From positions 1-64,000 of the forward strand of contig JADFMY010000003.1 of the NCBI GenBank assembly GCA_022563685.1: a DNA stretch of 64,000 nt, given 5' to 3'. This document shows, piece after piece, positions 27,585 to 37,693 of the stretch. This DNA is from Pseudomonadota bacterium (GTDB lineage Bacteria; Pseudomonadota; Gammaproteobacteria; GCA-001735895). Position 1 is the first letter of the stretch; every line of letters begins with the position of its first letter. The position numbers were made by a program, and so were the translations under genes. The notes beneath the pieces are model-generated. The model was not told the DNA's origin. It saw only the letters and a program-made list of their open reading frames with translations, and did not search any database.

Positions 27585-28475
27585 ATGCAACAGATCGATT
27601 TACTCTATCGTATTATCACCATCATTTTTCCGGTTTTCAGTATTGTTGCCGTAGGCTATTTATATAGCCGAAACCGTAGACCCGACATGTCGGCGGGTAA
27701 CCGCATCAATATGGATGTCTTCGTTCCCGCGCTGATATTTGACATCATGTCGGGGAGCGATTTTTCATTATTGAGCTACGCTAGCCTGGCGGGTGCGGGA
27801 TGCCTGGTGATATTGGGCTCTGGTCTACTGGCCTGGCCTATAGGCCGTGGACTTGGCTATCAGTGGAAAACCTTCGTTCCTCCGATGATGTTTACCAACT
27901 CGGGAAATATGGGGGTACCGGTCATTCTGTTGGCGTTTGGCGAACAGGCTCTACCGGCAGCAGTCGTATTATTTGCGCTGGAAAATTTTCTCCATTTTAC
28001 GCTTGGCCAACGCATGGTTAATCCTCGTTCGTCCCTACTGACGATTGGCAAGAACCCAATGGTGATCGCTACCCTGGCGGGTATCGCTCTCAGTATTCTG
28101 GGCCTTAACCTGCCCGAAATGATCAGAGTGCCAATTCACATGATGGGCCAGGTAGCCATCCCGTTGATGTTATTTTCACTGGGTGTACGGCTGACCGGCA
28201 TCGATTTCAGGGACTGGAAAATTGGACTCGCCGGCGCGCTGATTTGCCCACTCAGCGGCCTCGTAATCGCCTTGTTGATTCTCCCTTTCCTGGCCCTGGC
28301 TAAGGAACAGATTCCTATTCTGATGCTGTTTAGCGTGCTACCGCCTGCAGTATTAAACTATATGGTCGCAGAACACTATGACCAGCAACCACGCCTGGTT
28401 GCTTCGATCGTACTAATCGGCAACCTGGGCAGTTTGATCACGATTCCACTCATTCTCTGGTTTGTACTGCAATGA
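27585..28475 (+). CDS. AEC (auxin efflux carrier) family transporter
   Basis: NSGNMGVPVILLAFGEQ, PIHMMGQVAIPLMLFSLG; ~10 TM. Confidence 0.92.
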   Translation: MQQIDLLYRIITIIFPVFSIVAVGYLYSRNRRPDMSAGNRINMDVFVPALIFDIMSGSDFSLLSYASLAGAGCLVILGSGLLAWPIGRGLGYQWKTFVPPMMFTNSGNMGVPVILLAFGEQALPAAVVLFALENFLHFTLGQRMVNPRSSLLTIGKNPMVIATLAGIALSILGLNLPEMIRVPIHMMGQVAIPLMLFSLGVRLTGIDFRDWKIGLAGALICPLSGLVIALLILPFLALAKEQIPILMLFSVLPPAVLNYMVAEHYDQQPRLVASIVLIGNLGSLITIPLILWFVLQ

Positions 28476-28511
28476 ACCGGTACGAGCTATCATTAGATAA
28501 AAATGCAGCAT

Positions 28512-28958
28512 TTACTCGAGTAATTTGAGGCCGGTGATTCTGTCCCCGGGTTTAATTCCATGTGACCCAGCCTTCAATTCGATGATATATTTTGAAAACC
28601 GGGAGACGCCATAGCCTGGGCAGAAATTAGCGTCACAGGGTTGTAGTTGTTTAACTGCGATCACCGATTCGTTTTCATCCAGCCATATAACCGTCAGGGG
28701 TATAAGTGTATTTCTCATCCATATGCGGTGGTCGCCCGGTCCGGGATAAATGAAAAGCATTCCTTCTTTCCCAGCCACATTCCGTCGATACATTAAACCC
28801 TGACTTCGCTGCGCTTGAGTTTTAGCGATCTCCAGATTGTATTCTGCGCCGTTGATTACAATATTGACCTTGTCGAATGATTCCAGATCCGAAATTGCCG
28901 ATACTGGTAAGCCGGCAAGAAATGGCAGGCACAGGAACCCGATATTTCGGATGTGCAT
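28512..28958 (-). CDS. DUF192 domain-containing protein
   Basis: EIAKTQAQRSQGLMYRRNVAGKEGMLFIY...WMRNTLIPLTVIWLDENESVIAV. Start at MHIRN preferred because the upstream ORF extension is a 16-bp direct duplication. Confidence 0.88.
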   Translation of the reverse strand: MHIRNIGFLCLPFLAGLPVSAISDLESFDKVNIVINGAEYNLEIAKTQAQRSQGLMYRRNVAGKEGMLFIYPGPGDHRIWMRNTLIPLTVIWLDENESVIAVKQLQPCDANFCPGYGVSRFSKYIIELKAGSHGIKPGDRITGLKLLE

Positions 28959-28968
28959 TCTTATAGTT

Positions 28969-29000
28969 TGTTTACCAGCACGAATGTTTACCAGCACGAA
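28969..29000. repeat. Perfect 16-bp direct tandem duplication (TGTTTACCAGCACGAA x2)
   Basis: Read directly from the sequence. Confidence 0.9.
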
Positions 29001-29129
29001 TAGAGTCGAAAATAGTCATAAAATCAAATTTTTACTCCATTTTAACTGCAACTTAGGGCTTGTTTTTAATGTTAATTCTGACTTATTATCTGCAATAAGC
29101 TGATTCTATTGAATTTTTTATGCCAAATA

Positions 29130-29147
29130 CGTCACAATTTCGTGACG
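29130..29147. promoter_or_regulatory. Palindrome CGTCAC-AATTTC-GTGACG upstream of rpfG-like gene
   Basis: Perfect 6+6 inverted repeat about 100 nt upstream of the TTG start. Confidence 0.35.
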
Positions 29148-29243
29148 AAGTCTGAAATTCAGTCGAATTTTACTAGATTAATAGCAAATACGGGCTAGAC
29201 TTCACTGTCCTGCTATTAGAATCAATTCCGAGGTAACAAAAAA

Positions 29244-30380
29244 TTGATTTCAAATACAGAAAAAACGAGCACCATAAAAAATAGATCCAACGTAGAGCCT
29301 TACGAAAATGCTCGCCGCCTGAGTGTTTTGCGTCGTCAGCGCAAAGTCCTGATCGTCGATGACGAATCTACCGGTCGTACCATCCTGGCCAAAATCATCC
29401 AGCAAGTCGAAGACGATATTAGCGTAGATGCCTTCGACAATCCACTGGAGGCGTTAAACTGGCTCGACAGTAATCATCCAGACCTGATTATCACTGACTA
29501 CCGCATGCCTGATATCAACGGTGTCGATTTAATTCGCAAGATCCGCGAAAGGCCGGCCTGCCAGGATATACCGATTATGATGATTACCGTAGTCAGCGAA
29601 AAGTCGGTTCGATATGATGCGCTTGAAGCGGGTGCGACTGCTTTTCTAATCCGCCCTATCGATCAAATAGAGTGCCGAACCAGTTGCCGCAACCTGTTAA
29701 AACTGCACGAACAACAAACGATCATACAGGATCGAGCCGACTGGCTCGCGCGCCAGGTCGAAGTGGCAACACAGCAAATAGCCTCACGCGAAAGAGAAAC
29801 CCTGTTAAGGCTCGCAAAGGCTGGCGAATATCGCGATGAGGAAACCGGTTACCACGTGGTGAGGATGGCCAAATATTCCAGGGAAATTGCTGAAGCGCTT
29901 GGACTGAGCGAAAGTGAATGCGAAGAAATCGAATACGCCGCACCGATGCACGACCTCGGTAAGATAGGCATTGAGGACAGGGTTTTACTAAAGCCGGGAA
30001 AGTTTAACCAGGAGGAATGGTTGGCCATGCAAACCCATACGACCATCGGTCACGCCATCCTGTCCAATAGCCAGTCTCGGTATATTCAAACCGGATCGGT
30101 GATTGCGCTCAACCATCATGAAAGATTCGACGGTACAGGGTATCCTAGCGGGCTCGCGGGCAAGGACATTCCGCTAGTCGCTCGCATCGTCGCCGTAGCC
30201 GATGTCTATGACGCACTGGTTTCACCACGCCCCTATAAAAAGGCCTGGTCCGTCAAAGATTCGCAGGACTATCTGGAAAAGCACTCTGGTACCCAGTTTG
30301 ACCCACTATGCGTAGAAGCCTTTTTCGAACGCATCGACAATATCCACAGTATTCAAGCCAGCTTCAGCGATTCGCAATAG
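29244..30380 (+). CDS. rpfG: Response regulator with HD-GYP domain (RpfG-like)
   Basis: REC (VLIVDDE...ITDYRMP) + HD-GYP (HDLGKIGIEDRVLLKPG, HHERFDGTGYPSGLAG); directly followed by RpfC-like kinase. TTG start. Confidence 0.9.
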   Translation: MISNTEKTSTIKNRSNVEPYENARRLSVLRRQRKVLIVDDESTGRTILAKIIQQVEDDISVDAFDNPLEALNWLDSNHPDLIITDYRMPDINGVDLIRKIRERPACQDIPIMMITVVSEKSVRYDALEAGATAFLIRPIDQIECRTSCRNLLKLHEQQTIIQDRADWLARQVEVATQQIASRERETLLRLAKAGEYRDEETGYHVVRMAKYSREIAEALGLSESECEEIEYAAPMHDLGKIGIEDRVLLKPGKFNQEEWLAMQTHTTIGHAILSNSQSRYIQTGSVIALNHHERFDGTGYPSGLAGKDIPLVARIVAVADVYDALVSPRPYKKAWSVKDSQDYLEKHSGTQFDPLCVEAFFERIDNIHSIQASFSDSQ

Positions 30381-30399
30381 TAGTCGCTGACTTAATGCA

Positions 30400-32961
30400 A
30401 TGGAATCGGTAGAACAGAAAGCAAACTGGTTTACTCAATTAAAACATCGGTTAAAAAGAACTGGTGATTCCGAACCCGAGCAGGCATTGCTGCGGCTGGC
30501 AATTGCCTTCAGTCTGGTGCTCTATTTCGTCGTTCCCTGGTCTAGCGACGACCAATTTGCCGAAATATTTAACTCGGTGCCAAATATAATAATAATTACC
30601 GCAACCAGCTTTGCATTATTACTATTTGCTGCCATTGTAAGAAATCCCCAACCCTCGCCGACGAGACGAATCGCAGGCATCGTGCTGGATATGGTTTCTT
30701 TGTCTATCATCCTGTACTGGACCGGCGGCGATCACGTACCATTATTCGTATTCTATCTATGGGTCACCCTGGGAAATGGTTTTAGATACGGTACACTTTA
30801 TCTCTATATATCTTTTGGTGTTAGCCTGATCGGATTTTCTTCAGTATTACTCTGGAGTTCTTACTGGCAACAAAACCAGTCGATTGCGATTAGTCTTTTG
30901 ATCATACTAATGATACTTCCGATTTATGCGGGCATACTGTTAAAAAAATTACACGCAGCCATCGCCTCGGCAAAACAGGCCAATCAGGCCAAGAGTCAAT
31001 TTCTCGCCAACATGTCGCATGAACTACGAACACCACTCAACGGCGTGATCGGCATGGGTGACTTGTTAAGAGAAACAAATTTAAGTTATGAGCAGCATGA
31101 ACTTTTAGACACCATGCACAGTTCCGCAAATGCACTTTTGGAGCTGATAGAAAATGTGCTCGATATCGCAAAAATCGAATCTGGAAAAGTACTGATCGAG
31201 TCAAAGGACTTAGATTTGCATGCGGTAGTTAATAGCGTGATTTATATGTTAGCCCCTATGGGTGAGAAAAAAGAATTAACAGTTTCCTGCACCTTTGAGC
31301 CGGAGACTCCTTTTTCACTCAAGGGCGATCAACAACACCTGCGTCAGGTACTGATCAATCTGGTTAACAATGCAATAAAATTTACCGAGAAGGGATCGGT
31401 TATCTTGCAGGTTAGAATGGTGGGTGGTACAGAAACAGAGCCAAGAATCCGATTCGAAATTATCGATACTGGAATTGGCATTAAAGAGAGCGACATTGAC
31501 AAAATTTTTGATAATTTCACCCAGGCTGACGTGGGTACTAGCCGTTCCTTTGGCGGCACCGGCCTCGGTACGACGATATCCAAGGAACTCGTCGAACTTA
31601 TGGGTGGACAGATAGGTGTTAAAAGCCAGATAAACCAGGGCTCAACGTTTTGGTTTGAAATAACTTTTAGCGCTACTAAAAATCCTCCAAACAGTATATC
31701 GGAGAACAATATTTTACTGTTGGCGAGTGAAGATACAGCTTCGATCATCAGGCCATCCCTTAAAAGCTGGGAAGTTAACTTCGATTGGGTTAGATCTTCT
31801 ACACGAGCTCTCTCCCAACTTGTCAAGGCCAAAGATGATGACACACCTTATGAAACAGTCATTGTCGATCAGGCTAGCCTGATCGATATCAATGCTGTCC
31901 AATTTGCTCAATTGGTCAAGTCGGAAGGCCTGCTTGAAGATACTTCGCTGGTATTAATCAATTCATCAGATACCATGATCGATGCGAATCGTGCTAATCA
32001 CTATTACATCTCGACCCTGGAAGCACCAGAAGAGAAACGATTTCTATTTAACGCTTTACATGCGGCACAAAGTGTCAATATCACTGATAGTAATATCGTC
32101 ACGATGGCCGAGCACTACGCCAAGCAGGCAGGTGCAAAATCGTTAAATATTCTGGTAGCAGAGGATAATACAGTCAATCAGCAAGTCATTGAAGGTATTC
32201 TTCGAAATGCAGGCCACAATGTTCGAATCACTAATGCAGGCCATAAAACACTGGATATCCTGAGCGACGAACTCGACAGTATCGATATGCTGATACTCGA
32301 CATGAACATGCCGGAAATATCAGGAATTGAGGTAGTAAAATCGCTTCGCTTTATGGATACAAGCGCGAAACTTCCAGTTATTATGCTCACCGCGGACGCA
32401 ACACCGGAGGCCAGGGAAACATCGTTAAGTGCCGGCGCCAATCGATTTTTAACAAAACCAATCGATTCTCGCATCCTGCTCGAATGCATAGCATCCCTAT
32501 CCAGAAAAATTCGGACCAATAAAAGTGAAAAGAAAACCAGTGAAGGGAAAAAACCCAGGATTAAAAGTGATTTCCCTGATTCGGAATGGTACGACTATAC
32601 GGTATTACACGAGCTGGATATCCTCGGTATAGAACCGGAATTTGTTGAATCCCTGGTAGCAAACTTTACTAAGGACGGGAAACAACATGTGTCGAACATT
32701 AAAAATTCAATGCAGGAGGATTACCTGGAATTTCGTGAAAGCCTGCATGCATTGAAAGGATCGGCCACTGAAATTGGCGCAAATAAGTTAGTTGAAATAT
32801 GCGTGGCGGGAGAATCTATTAAACCCTACGAAATGGGTAGCGATAAAATATCCTATACCTGTAAACGGTTAGAAGAAATTTTCAACGATACTATAACCGC
32901 ATTAAAAAATGCGGTTACGGTTCGCCGAGGGGTTTTATCTGGTAAATCCGCCGGTCATTAA
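30400..32961 (+). CDS. rpfC: RpfC-like hybrid sensor histidine kinase (TM sensor, HisKA, HATPase, pseudo-REC, REC, Hpt)
   Basis: NMSHELRTPLNGVIGMGDLL, DTGIGIKESDIDKIFDNFTQADVGTSRSFGGTGLG, LILDMNMPEISG, Hpt LHALKGSATEIGANKL. Confidence 0.9.
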   Translation: MESVEQKANWFTQLKHRLKRTGDSEPEQALLRLAIAFSLVLYFVVPWSSDDQFAEIFNSVPNIIIITATSFALLLFAAIVRNPQPSPTRRIAGIVLDMVSLSIILYWTGGDHVPLFVFYLWVTLGNGFRYGTLYLYISFGVSLIGFSSVLLWSSYWQQNQSIAISLLIILMILPIYAGILLKKLHAAIASAKQANQAKSQFLANMSHELRTPLNGVIGMGDLLRETNLSYEQHELLDTMHSSANALLELIENVLDIAKIESGKVLIESKDLDLHAVVNSVIYMLAPMGEKKELTVSCTFEPETPFSLKGDQQHLRQVLINLVNNAIKFTEKGSVILQVRMVGGTETEPRIRFEIIDTGIGIKESDIDKIFDNFTQADVGTSRSFGGTGLGTTISKELVELMGGQIGVKSQINQGSTFWFEITFSATKNPPNSISENNILLLASEDTASIIRPSLKSWEVNFDWVRSSTRALSQLVKAKDDDTPYETVIVDQASLIDINAVQFAQLVKSEGLLEDTSLVLINSSDTMIDANRANHYYISTLEAPEEKRFLFNALHAAQSVNITDSNIVTMAEHYAKQAGAKSLNILVAEDNTVNQQVIEGILRNAGHNVRITNAGHKTLDILSDELDSIDMLILDMNMPEISGIEVVKSLRFMDTSAKLPVIMLTADATPEARETSLSAGANRFLTKPIDSRILLECIASLSRKIRTNKSEKKTSEGKKPRIKSDFPDSEWYDYTVLHELDILGIEPEFVESLVANFTKDGKQHVSNIKNSMQEDYLEFRESLHALKGSATEIGANKLVEICVAGESIKPYEMGSDKISYTCKRLEEIFNDTITALKNAVTVRRGVLSGKSAGH

Positions 32962-32969
32962 TAAGCGCA

Positions 32970-33842
32970 TCAAGCGTCAATTCTTACGTTTTGTCTGCGT
33001 ACTAACCGTTGCATCATCCGCAAATCTTTACTGGTCAATTGAAATGCAGCATCGACCCAGATTTTCGCAACTTCAATTAATTCGTCATAACTAATCTTGT
33101 TACAAATATCGCGCACCTTTCTAATCGCACTATAGGAATTTGAATAACGATTCGCGGCCTTGATGTATTTATAGACTTCCATTTCTCCTTTACCTTTTTC
33201 AGCGAGGATATCGACTATGCCCATTTCAAATAATTCTTCTGCAGTGTACAGCTTACCGCTGAGAATAATTTTTTCAGCCAGGGAAGTGCCCACCTTTCTA
33301 GATAGCAATGAATAGGCCCCCATACCTGGGAACAGATTAAACAAAACTTCGGGCAATCCCATTTTTACGCCTTTTTCTGCAATCACCACATTACTGGCCA
33401 AGGCTGCTTCAAATCCTCCACCAAGTGCATCACCCTGAACCAGAGCGATGGTAGTCAGCTCACAATCCAGGTGGTTCATATTTTCATGCAATATATCGAT
33501 GCACTTGATTGCATAATTGAACAAACCCTCCCGATCATTTTGATCGATACAGCGTTTGAACAGGTTCAGATCTCCACCCAGATTAAATACACCATCGACA
33601 TCTGAGCCAATAATAACGTAATCATATTTTTCACCCTTACTCTCGTGCATTTCTTCCTTGATAGTGCGAATATAATTGTGAAACTCAGATAGCAGCCTGG
33701 GAGTAAAACAAGGTCTTGGTTCGCTTTTCATCAAACACCAGGAAATTTTGTATTTGCTATCGTAATGGATCCTTAGGTGCTTTTCCGGTGCTTCGCTAGG
33801 TAGGAAATGAGTTGATTGATTTAATAGTGCTACGTTGCTCAT
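32970..33842 (-). CDS. rpfF: DSF synthase-like crotonase (RpfF homolog)
   Basis: PRPCFTPRLL, GVFNLGGDLNLFKRCI, ALVQGDALGGGFEAALASNVVIAEKG, GLPEVLFNLFPGMGAYSLLSRKVG; both catalytic-type Glu motifs retained; next to rpfC. Confidence 0.93.
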   Translation of the reverse strand: MSNVALLNQSTHFLPSEAPEKHLRIHYDSKYKISWCLMKSEPRPCFTPRLLSEFHNYIRTIKEEMHESKGEKYDYVIIGSDVDGVFNLGGDLNLFKRCIDQNDREGLFNYAIKCIDILHENMNHLDCELTTIALVQGDALGGGFEAALASNVVIAEKGVKMGLPEVLFNLFPGMGAYSLLSRKVGTSLAEKIILSGKLYTAEELFEMGIVDILAEKGKGEMEVYKYIKAANRYSNSYSAIRKVRDICNKISYDELIEVAKIWVDAAFQLTSKDLRMMQRLVRRQNVRIDA

Positions 33843-34182
33843 CTTTCTCTCCGGTTATCTTCTTTATTTTGATCTCAAATTTTGCATCGAGATTTTCTTT
33901 GAAATCATTCGATTATGTGGCGCCTGAGTAGGAGTCGTGAACTGCCGTTTTTGGCACCTTCCCGAAATTGCCTCCGGGTCCTTTGTAGGGATCTAATTTA
34001 ACGGATAGAATTTTGAATGCAAGCGAACTGTGAACAGGGTCACATTTTTAGTATGAGAAGTCACTCGAAGTTAATCGAGTATATTATTGAAATTACTTGA
34101 TTAATTTATAAATAAAAATTTAAAAAAAAATTCAAAAAAAGTACTAAAAATGCCCTAAAAGCGGCTAAATTGCCTTAATAAG

Positions 34183-34237
34183 ATGCCTGAAGTCATTGAT
34201 TTGATGGCAATAATTTTTAGATATCAGGCATTTTTTC
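34183..34237 (+). terminator. Plus-strand terminator-like hairpin with no plus-strand gene upstream
   Basis: ATGCCTGA ... TCAGGCAT followed by TTTTTTCGTTTTT. Confidence 0.45.
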
Positions 34238-34309
34238 GTTTTTATCCGCCACTGATGGGCTAAGGTAATTGACGGTTATTTTTACTACAGTGAGGGGCCA
34301 AAAAGAGGT

Positions 34310-34510
34310 TTAATCCTGCTCTTCAATCCATGCCATTTGAATCGCTTCCAGTATTTTTTCACTCGACCTTTCTGGTTCATCGTCGAAGTCATCCAGTGCA
34401 CACACCCACGCGTGCAAATCGGTAAATCGGATATATTGTGGGTCGACATCGTCATGAATTTCCGATAATTCGATGGCTAATTCCAGCGTATCTGTCCATT
34501 TTAAACTCAT
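34310..34510 (-). CDS. iscX: Fe-S cluster assembly protein IscX
   Basis: 66 aa; MSLKWTDTLELAIELSEIHDDVDPQYIRFTDLHAWV; terminal gene of isc operon. Confidence 0.93.
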   Translation of the reverse strand: MSLKWTDTLELAIELSEIHDDVDPQYIRFTDLHAWVCALDDFDDEPERSSEKILEAIQMAWIEEQD

Positions 34511-34537
34511 ACCAAAAACCTCTATTTCAATTCACGA

Positions 34538-34876
34538 TCAATGAATTTCCGACACCATGTTAATCGTGTATTTAGGTATCTCAATGACTAGTGGCTCGTC
34601 ACCCACAATCGCCTGACAACTCAGTCTCGAATCCATATCGAGCCCCCAGGCCTTGTCAAGGTAATCGTCCTCATCTTCACTCGATTCTTCCAGAGAATCG
34701 ATACCTTCACGAACATAAACATGACAGGTCGTGCAGGCGCATGATTTTTCACAGGCATGTTCAATTTCGATACCGTTACTGAGCAGGGCATCACACAGGC
34801 TAATACCGGGTTCTACTTTGACGACAGCGCCCTCGGGACAGATTTCCTCGTGTGGCAGAATGATTATTTCGGGCAT
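34538..34876 (-). CDS. fdx: ISC-type [2Fe-2S] ferredoxin
   Basis: EHACEKSCACTTCHVYVREG, AWGLDMDSRLSCQA. Confidence 0.95.
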   Translation of the reverse strand: MPEIIILPHEEICPEGAVVKVEPGISLCDALLSNGIEIEHACEKSCACTTCHVYVREGIDSLEESSEDEDDYLDKAWGLDMDSRLSCQAIVGDEPLVIEIPKYTINMVSEIH

Positions 34877-34900
34877 ATTAGTTCTCTATCCATGTCATAA

Positions 34901-36772
34901 TTACAGATCCACCTCGTCTACCTGCTTGCCCGCGAGCATCTGCTGAACACTGGCATTCATGCGTTTAGCCACGTAGGTTTCGCTCTCATTTTCCAACGCC
35001 TTAATTGATTTTTTCAGTCTCTTCGCGCAGGCTGTATCGATCAGGACTTCCAGTTGATCCCGTGTCTGAACGATATTGCTCATCTCTGAATCACTGAGTA
35101 ACAATGCGCCATCGATGGCTAAAGCGGCGTCGATAGCCTGTATGACTCGCCTGGCCGCCACCTGCTGCTCCTTGAGCAATCTTGCGGAGATATCTTCATG
35201 GGCATGATCCATCGAATCTCTTAACATGGACTCGATCTCACTGTCGGTTAAGCCGTAAGAGGGCTTAACGACGATATCTGCAGTGATACCACTGCTTGTT
35301 TCCTCGGCCGCGACCGACATGAGCCCATCGGCGTCTACCTGGTAACTGACCCTGATGCGTGCAGCACCGGCAACCATGGGCGGAAACCCGCGTAGCTCGA
35401 ATCTGGCTAATGACCGACAATCGGAAACCAGCTCTCTTTCTCCCTGTAGAACATGAATTGACATCGAAGTCTGGCCGTCCTTGAAGGTCGTAAACTCCTG
35501 GGCTCTCGATACGGGAATAGGCGTGTTACGGTTTATTATTTTTTCACTCAATCCGCCCATCGTTTCAATGCAAAGCGAAAGCGGCAGCACATCGAGTAGC
35601 AGCATCTCTTCATCGGGCCGATTACCCGCCAGCACATTAGCCTGAATCGCAGCACCTATGGCTACCACCCGGTCCGGGTCCAGGTCAGCCATGGGCTTGC
35701 GTTCGAAAAACTCGCCAACCATTTGATATACCTTTGGAATCCGCGTCGAGCCACCAACCATCAGAACATCGTCGATTTGTTGTTTGCTGAGATCGGCGTC
35801 ACGCAATACGCGCCGGCATGACTTCAGGGTTTTATCGATCAACGGCCGGATCAATTCAGTCATTTGTTCGCGGCTAATTTCACCCTGCCATTGGCAGCCA
35901 TCGTGCCCAACATCGATTTCAGCAATATCATGATAAGTTAAATACTCCTTGGCATTCCTGGCGGCTATCAGTATTTTTCTTGCCAGTATCGCGCCAATAT
36001 CTTTAAAACCGGCACGCGATATAATCCATTCGCCTAGCGCATGATCCATATCGTCACCGCCCAGAGCGCTATCGCCACCCGTGGCTAACACTTCAAACAC
36101 ACCCTTGTTCAAGCGCAATATAGAAATATCGAATGTGCCGCCTCCCAGGTCGTACACCGCGATGATTCCATCATTTTTCTGGTCCAGACCGTAGGCTACC
36201 GCCGCCGCGGTAGGCTCATTGAGCAAGCGGAACACATTCAATTGAGCAAGCCTGGCGGCATCCCGGGTTGCCTGGCGTTGGGCATCGTCGAAATAGGCGG
36301 GTACGGTAATTACGACGCCATACAGTTCGTCGTCCAGCGATTGTTGCGCACGCGTTGCCAGGGCCTTTAAAATTTCTGCAGAAACTTCTACCGCACTGAC
36401 CAGCCCTCTGGAAGTTTGAATTCTGGGTACATTCGAATTGGTATCGGTTTCAAACCGATAGAGCATACTATCGCCCAACTGCCTGATATCTTCGATACCC
36501 CTGCCCATCAGTCTTTTTATCGAGGAAATCGTATTGAGCGGATCGCCTGTTTGCATTTGTTGCGCCGCCTGACCCACTAAAATTTTATCTTCGCCCAGGT
36601 GAACAATCGACGGGAGTAAATGCTGACCGGTACCGTCAGGCAAGGTCTTTGTCTCGCCGTTTCGTACCATGGCTACCAGTGAGTTGGTTGTACCCAGATC
36701 GATCCCGGCCGAGTAGCGGTGTTGGAGAGGGGCTGTAGAATGCCCAGGTTCAGTGATCTGTAAAAGCGCCAT
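34901..36772 (-). CDS. hscA: Fe-S protein assembly chaperone HscA
   Basis: [34 protein letters not shown]; between hscB and fdx. Confidence 0.95.
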   Translation of the reverse strand: MALLQITEPGHSTAPLQHRYSAGIDLGTTNSLVAMVRNGETKTLPDGTGQHLLPSIVHLGEDKILVGQAAQQMQTGDPLNTISSIKRLMGRGIEDIRQLGDSMLYRFETDTNSNVPRIQTSRGLVSAVEVSAEILKALATRAQQSLDDELYGVVITVPAYFDDAQRQATRDAARLAQLNVFRLLNEPTAAAVAYGLDQKNDGIIAVYDLGGGTFDISILRLNKGVFEVLATGGDSALGGDDMDHALGEWIISRAGFKDIGAILARKILIAARNAKEYLTYHDIAEIDVGHDGCQWQGEISREQMTELIRPLIDKTLKSCRRVLRDADLSKQQIDDVLMVGGSTRIPKVYQMVGEFFERKPMADLDPDRVVAIGAAIQANVLAGNRPDEEMLLLDVLPLSLCIETMGGLSEKIINRNTPIPVSRAQEFTTFKDGQTSMSIHVLQGERELVSDCRSLARFELRGFPPMVAGAARIRVSYQVDADGLMSVAAEETSSGITADIVVKPSYGLTDSEIESMLRDSMDHAHEDISARLLKEQQVAARRVIQAIDAALAIDGALLLSDSEMSNIVQTRDQLEVLIDTACAKRLKKSIKALENESETYVAKRMNASVQQMLAGKQVDEVDL

Positions 36773-36786
36773 GTTAAGATATGTTG

Positions 36787-37341
36787 CTAACCCAACTCTT
36801 CTTCGAGTTCGAATTGGAATTCCATCAGTTGATCCAGCACTCGTTGGATAAACTGCATTTTACGGCAGCTCTGTCTAGCTGCATTTAACTTTCCCTGGCC
36901 GAAGCAGGATTCAAACTCATTACTGTACTCCTGATTTTTTAAACGCAGTTTTGCAGCAATTCGCTCGCAGCAATCAAGCGGACTTGGGTCAGTACGGCAC
37001 TCATCCATTTCTTCCCTTATGCTGATTTGTTCCATCAGGAATTCGGTATCCGAGGTAGTTTGCGATTCATCGGACATGTCTTCACCGTTGATCTGGAGCA
37101 TATAACGCGCCCTTTTGACTGGATTCAACAGAGTTTCATAAGCCTGGTTGATCCAGGCAGCCTGCTGCACCGAAAGTCGCCTTTCCCGCTCGTTGGCATT
37201 AACGAATCGGTCAGGGTGAAATATGGACTGTAAGCGTTGCTGTTCTGAGTGTAATTTCCGGGTGTCGATATCGAAGCCTAAATTCAGACCAAAAAGCGCG
37301 AAATAGTCCTGTTTCAGGTCCAGTGTCGGCATTTTGAACAT
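36787..37341 (-). CDS. hscB: Co-chaperone HscB
   Basis: [37 protein letters not shown]. Confidence 0.93.
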   Translation of the reverse strand: MFKMPTLDLKQDYFALFGLNLGFDIDTRKLHSEQQRLQSIFHPDRFVNANERERRLSVQQAAWINQAYETLLNPVKRARYMLQINGEDMSDESQTTSDTEFLMEQISIREEMDECRTDPSPLDCCERIAAKLRLKNQEYSNEFESCFGQGKLNAARQSCRKMQFIQRVLDQLMEFQFELEEELG

Positions 37342-37356
37342 CTATACTGAATTACC

Positions 37357-37680
37357 TTAAATAGTAAAACTTTCGCCACAACCACACTCGTCTTTGGCAT
37401 TAGGATTTTTAAATTGAAAACCCTCGTTCAATCCCACGCGGGCATAATCGACTTCGGTACCATCCAGGAACACCAGGCTCTTTCGATCTACCACGATCTT
37501 GACGCCCCTGGATTCGAATACTTCGTCGTCGCTTTGTAGTTCGTCGACGAACTCGATCACATAGGCCAGGCCCGAGCAGCCCGTGGTCTTGACCCCGAGA
37601 CGCAAGCCAATGCCCTTGCCTCGATTAGCAAGAAATTGCTGAACCCTTGTCGCGGCAACATCTGTCAACTCAATCGCCAT
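37357..37680 (-). CDS. iscA: Fe-S assembly protein IscA
   Basis: [33 protein letters not shown]. Confidence 0.95.
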   Translation of the reverse strand: MAIELTDVAATRVQQFLANRGKGIGLRLGVKTTGCSGLAYVIEFVDELQSDDEVFESRGVKIVVDRKSLVFLDGTEVDYARVGLNEGFQFKNPNAKDECGCGESFTI

Positions 37681-37693
37681 TTTCTAACCTCTA

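Noticed and set aside
31344-31844. 166-aa ORF antisense to rpfC, and similar long antisense ORFs (e.g. 8124..8471, 24942..25358, 30095-area 60095..60430)
   Set aside because: Fully overlap strongly supported CDSs, have low-complexity Ser/Pro/Arg-rich composition typical of antisense frames, no recognisable motifs.
32895-32916. Hairpin AACCGCATT-AAAA-AATGCGGTT as a terminator for rpfC or rpfF
   Set aside because: It lies inside the rpfC coding end and lacks a T-tract on either strand; may be coincidental.
34538-34876. Loss of an extra cysteine in Fdx as further evidence of ISC remodelling
   Set aside because: On counting residues the conserved CEKSCACTTC ligand region, including the Cys46 equivalent, is intact; only the later HC->HV position differs.
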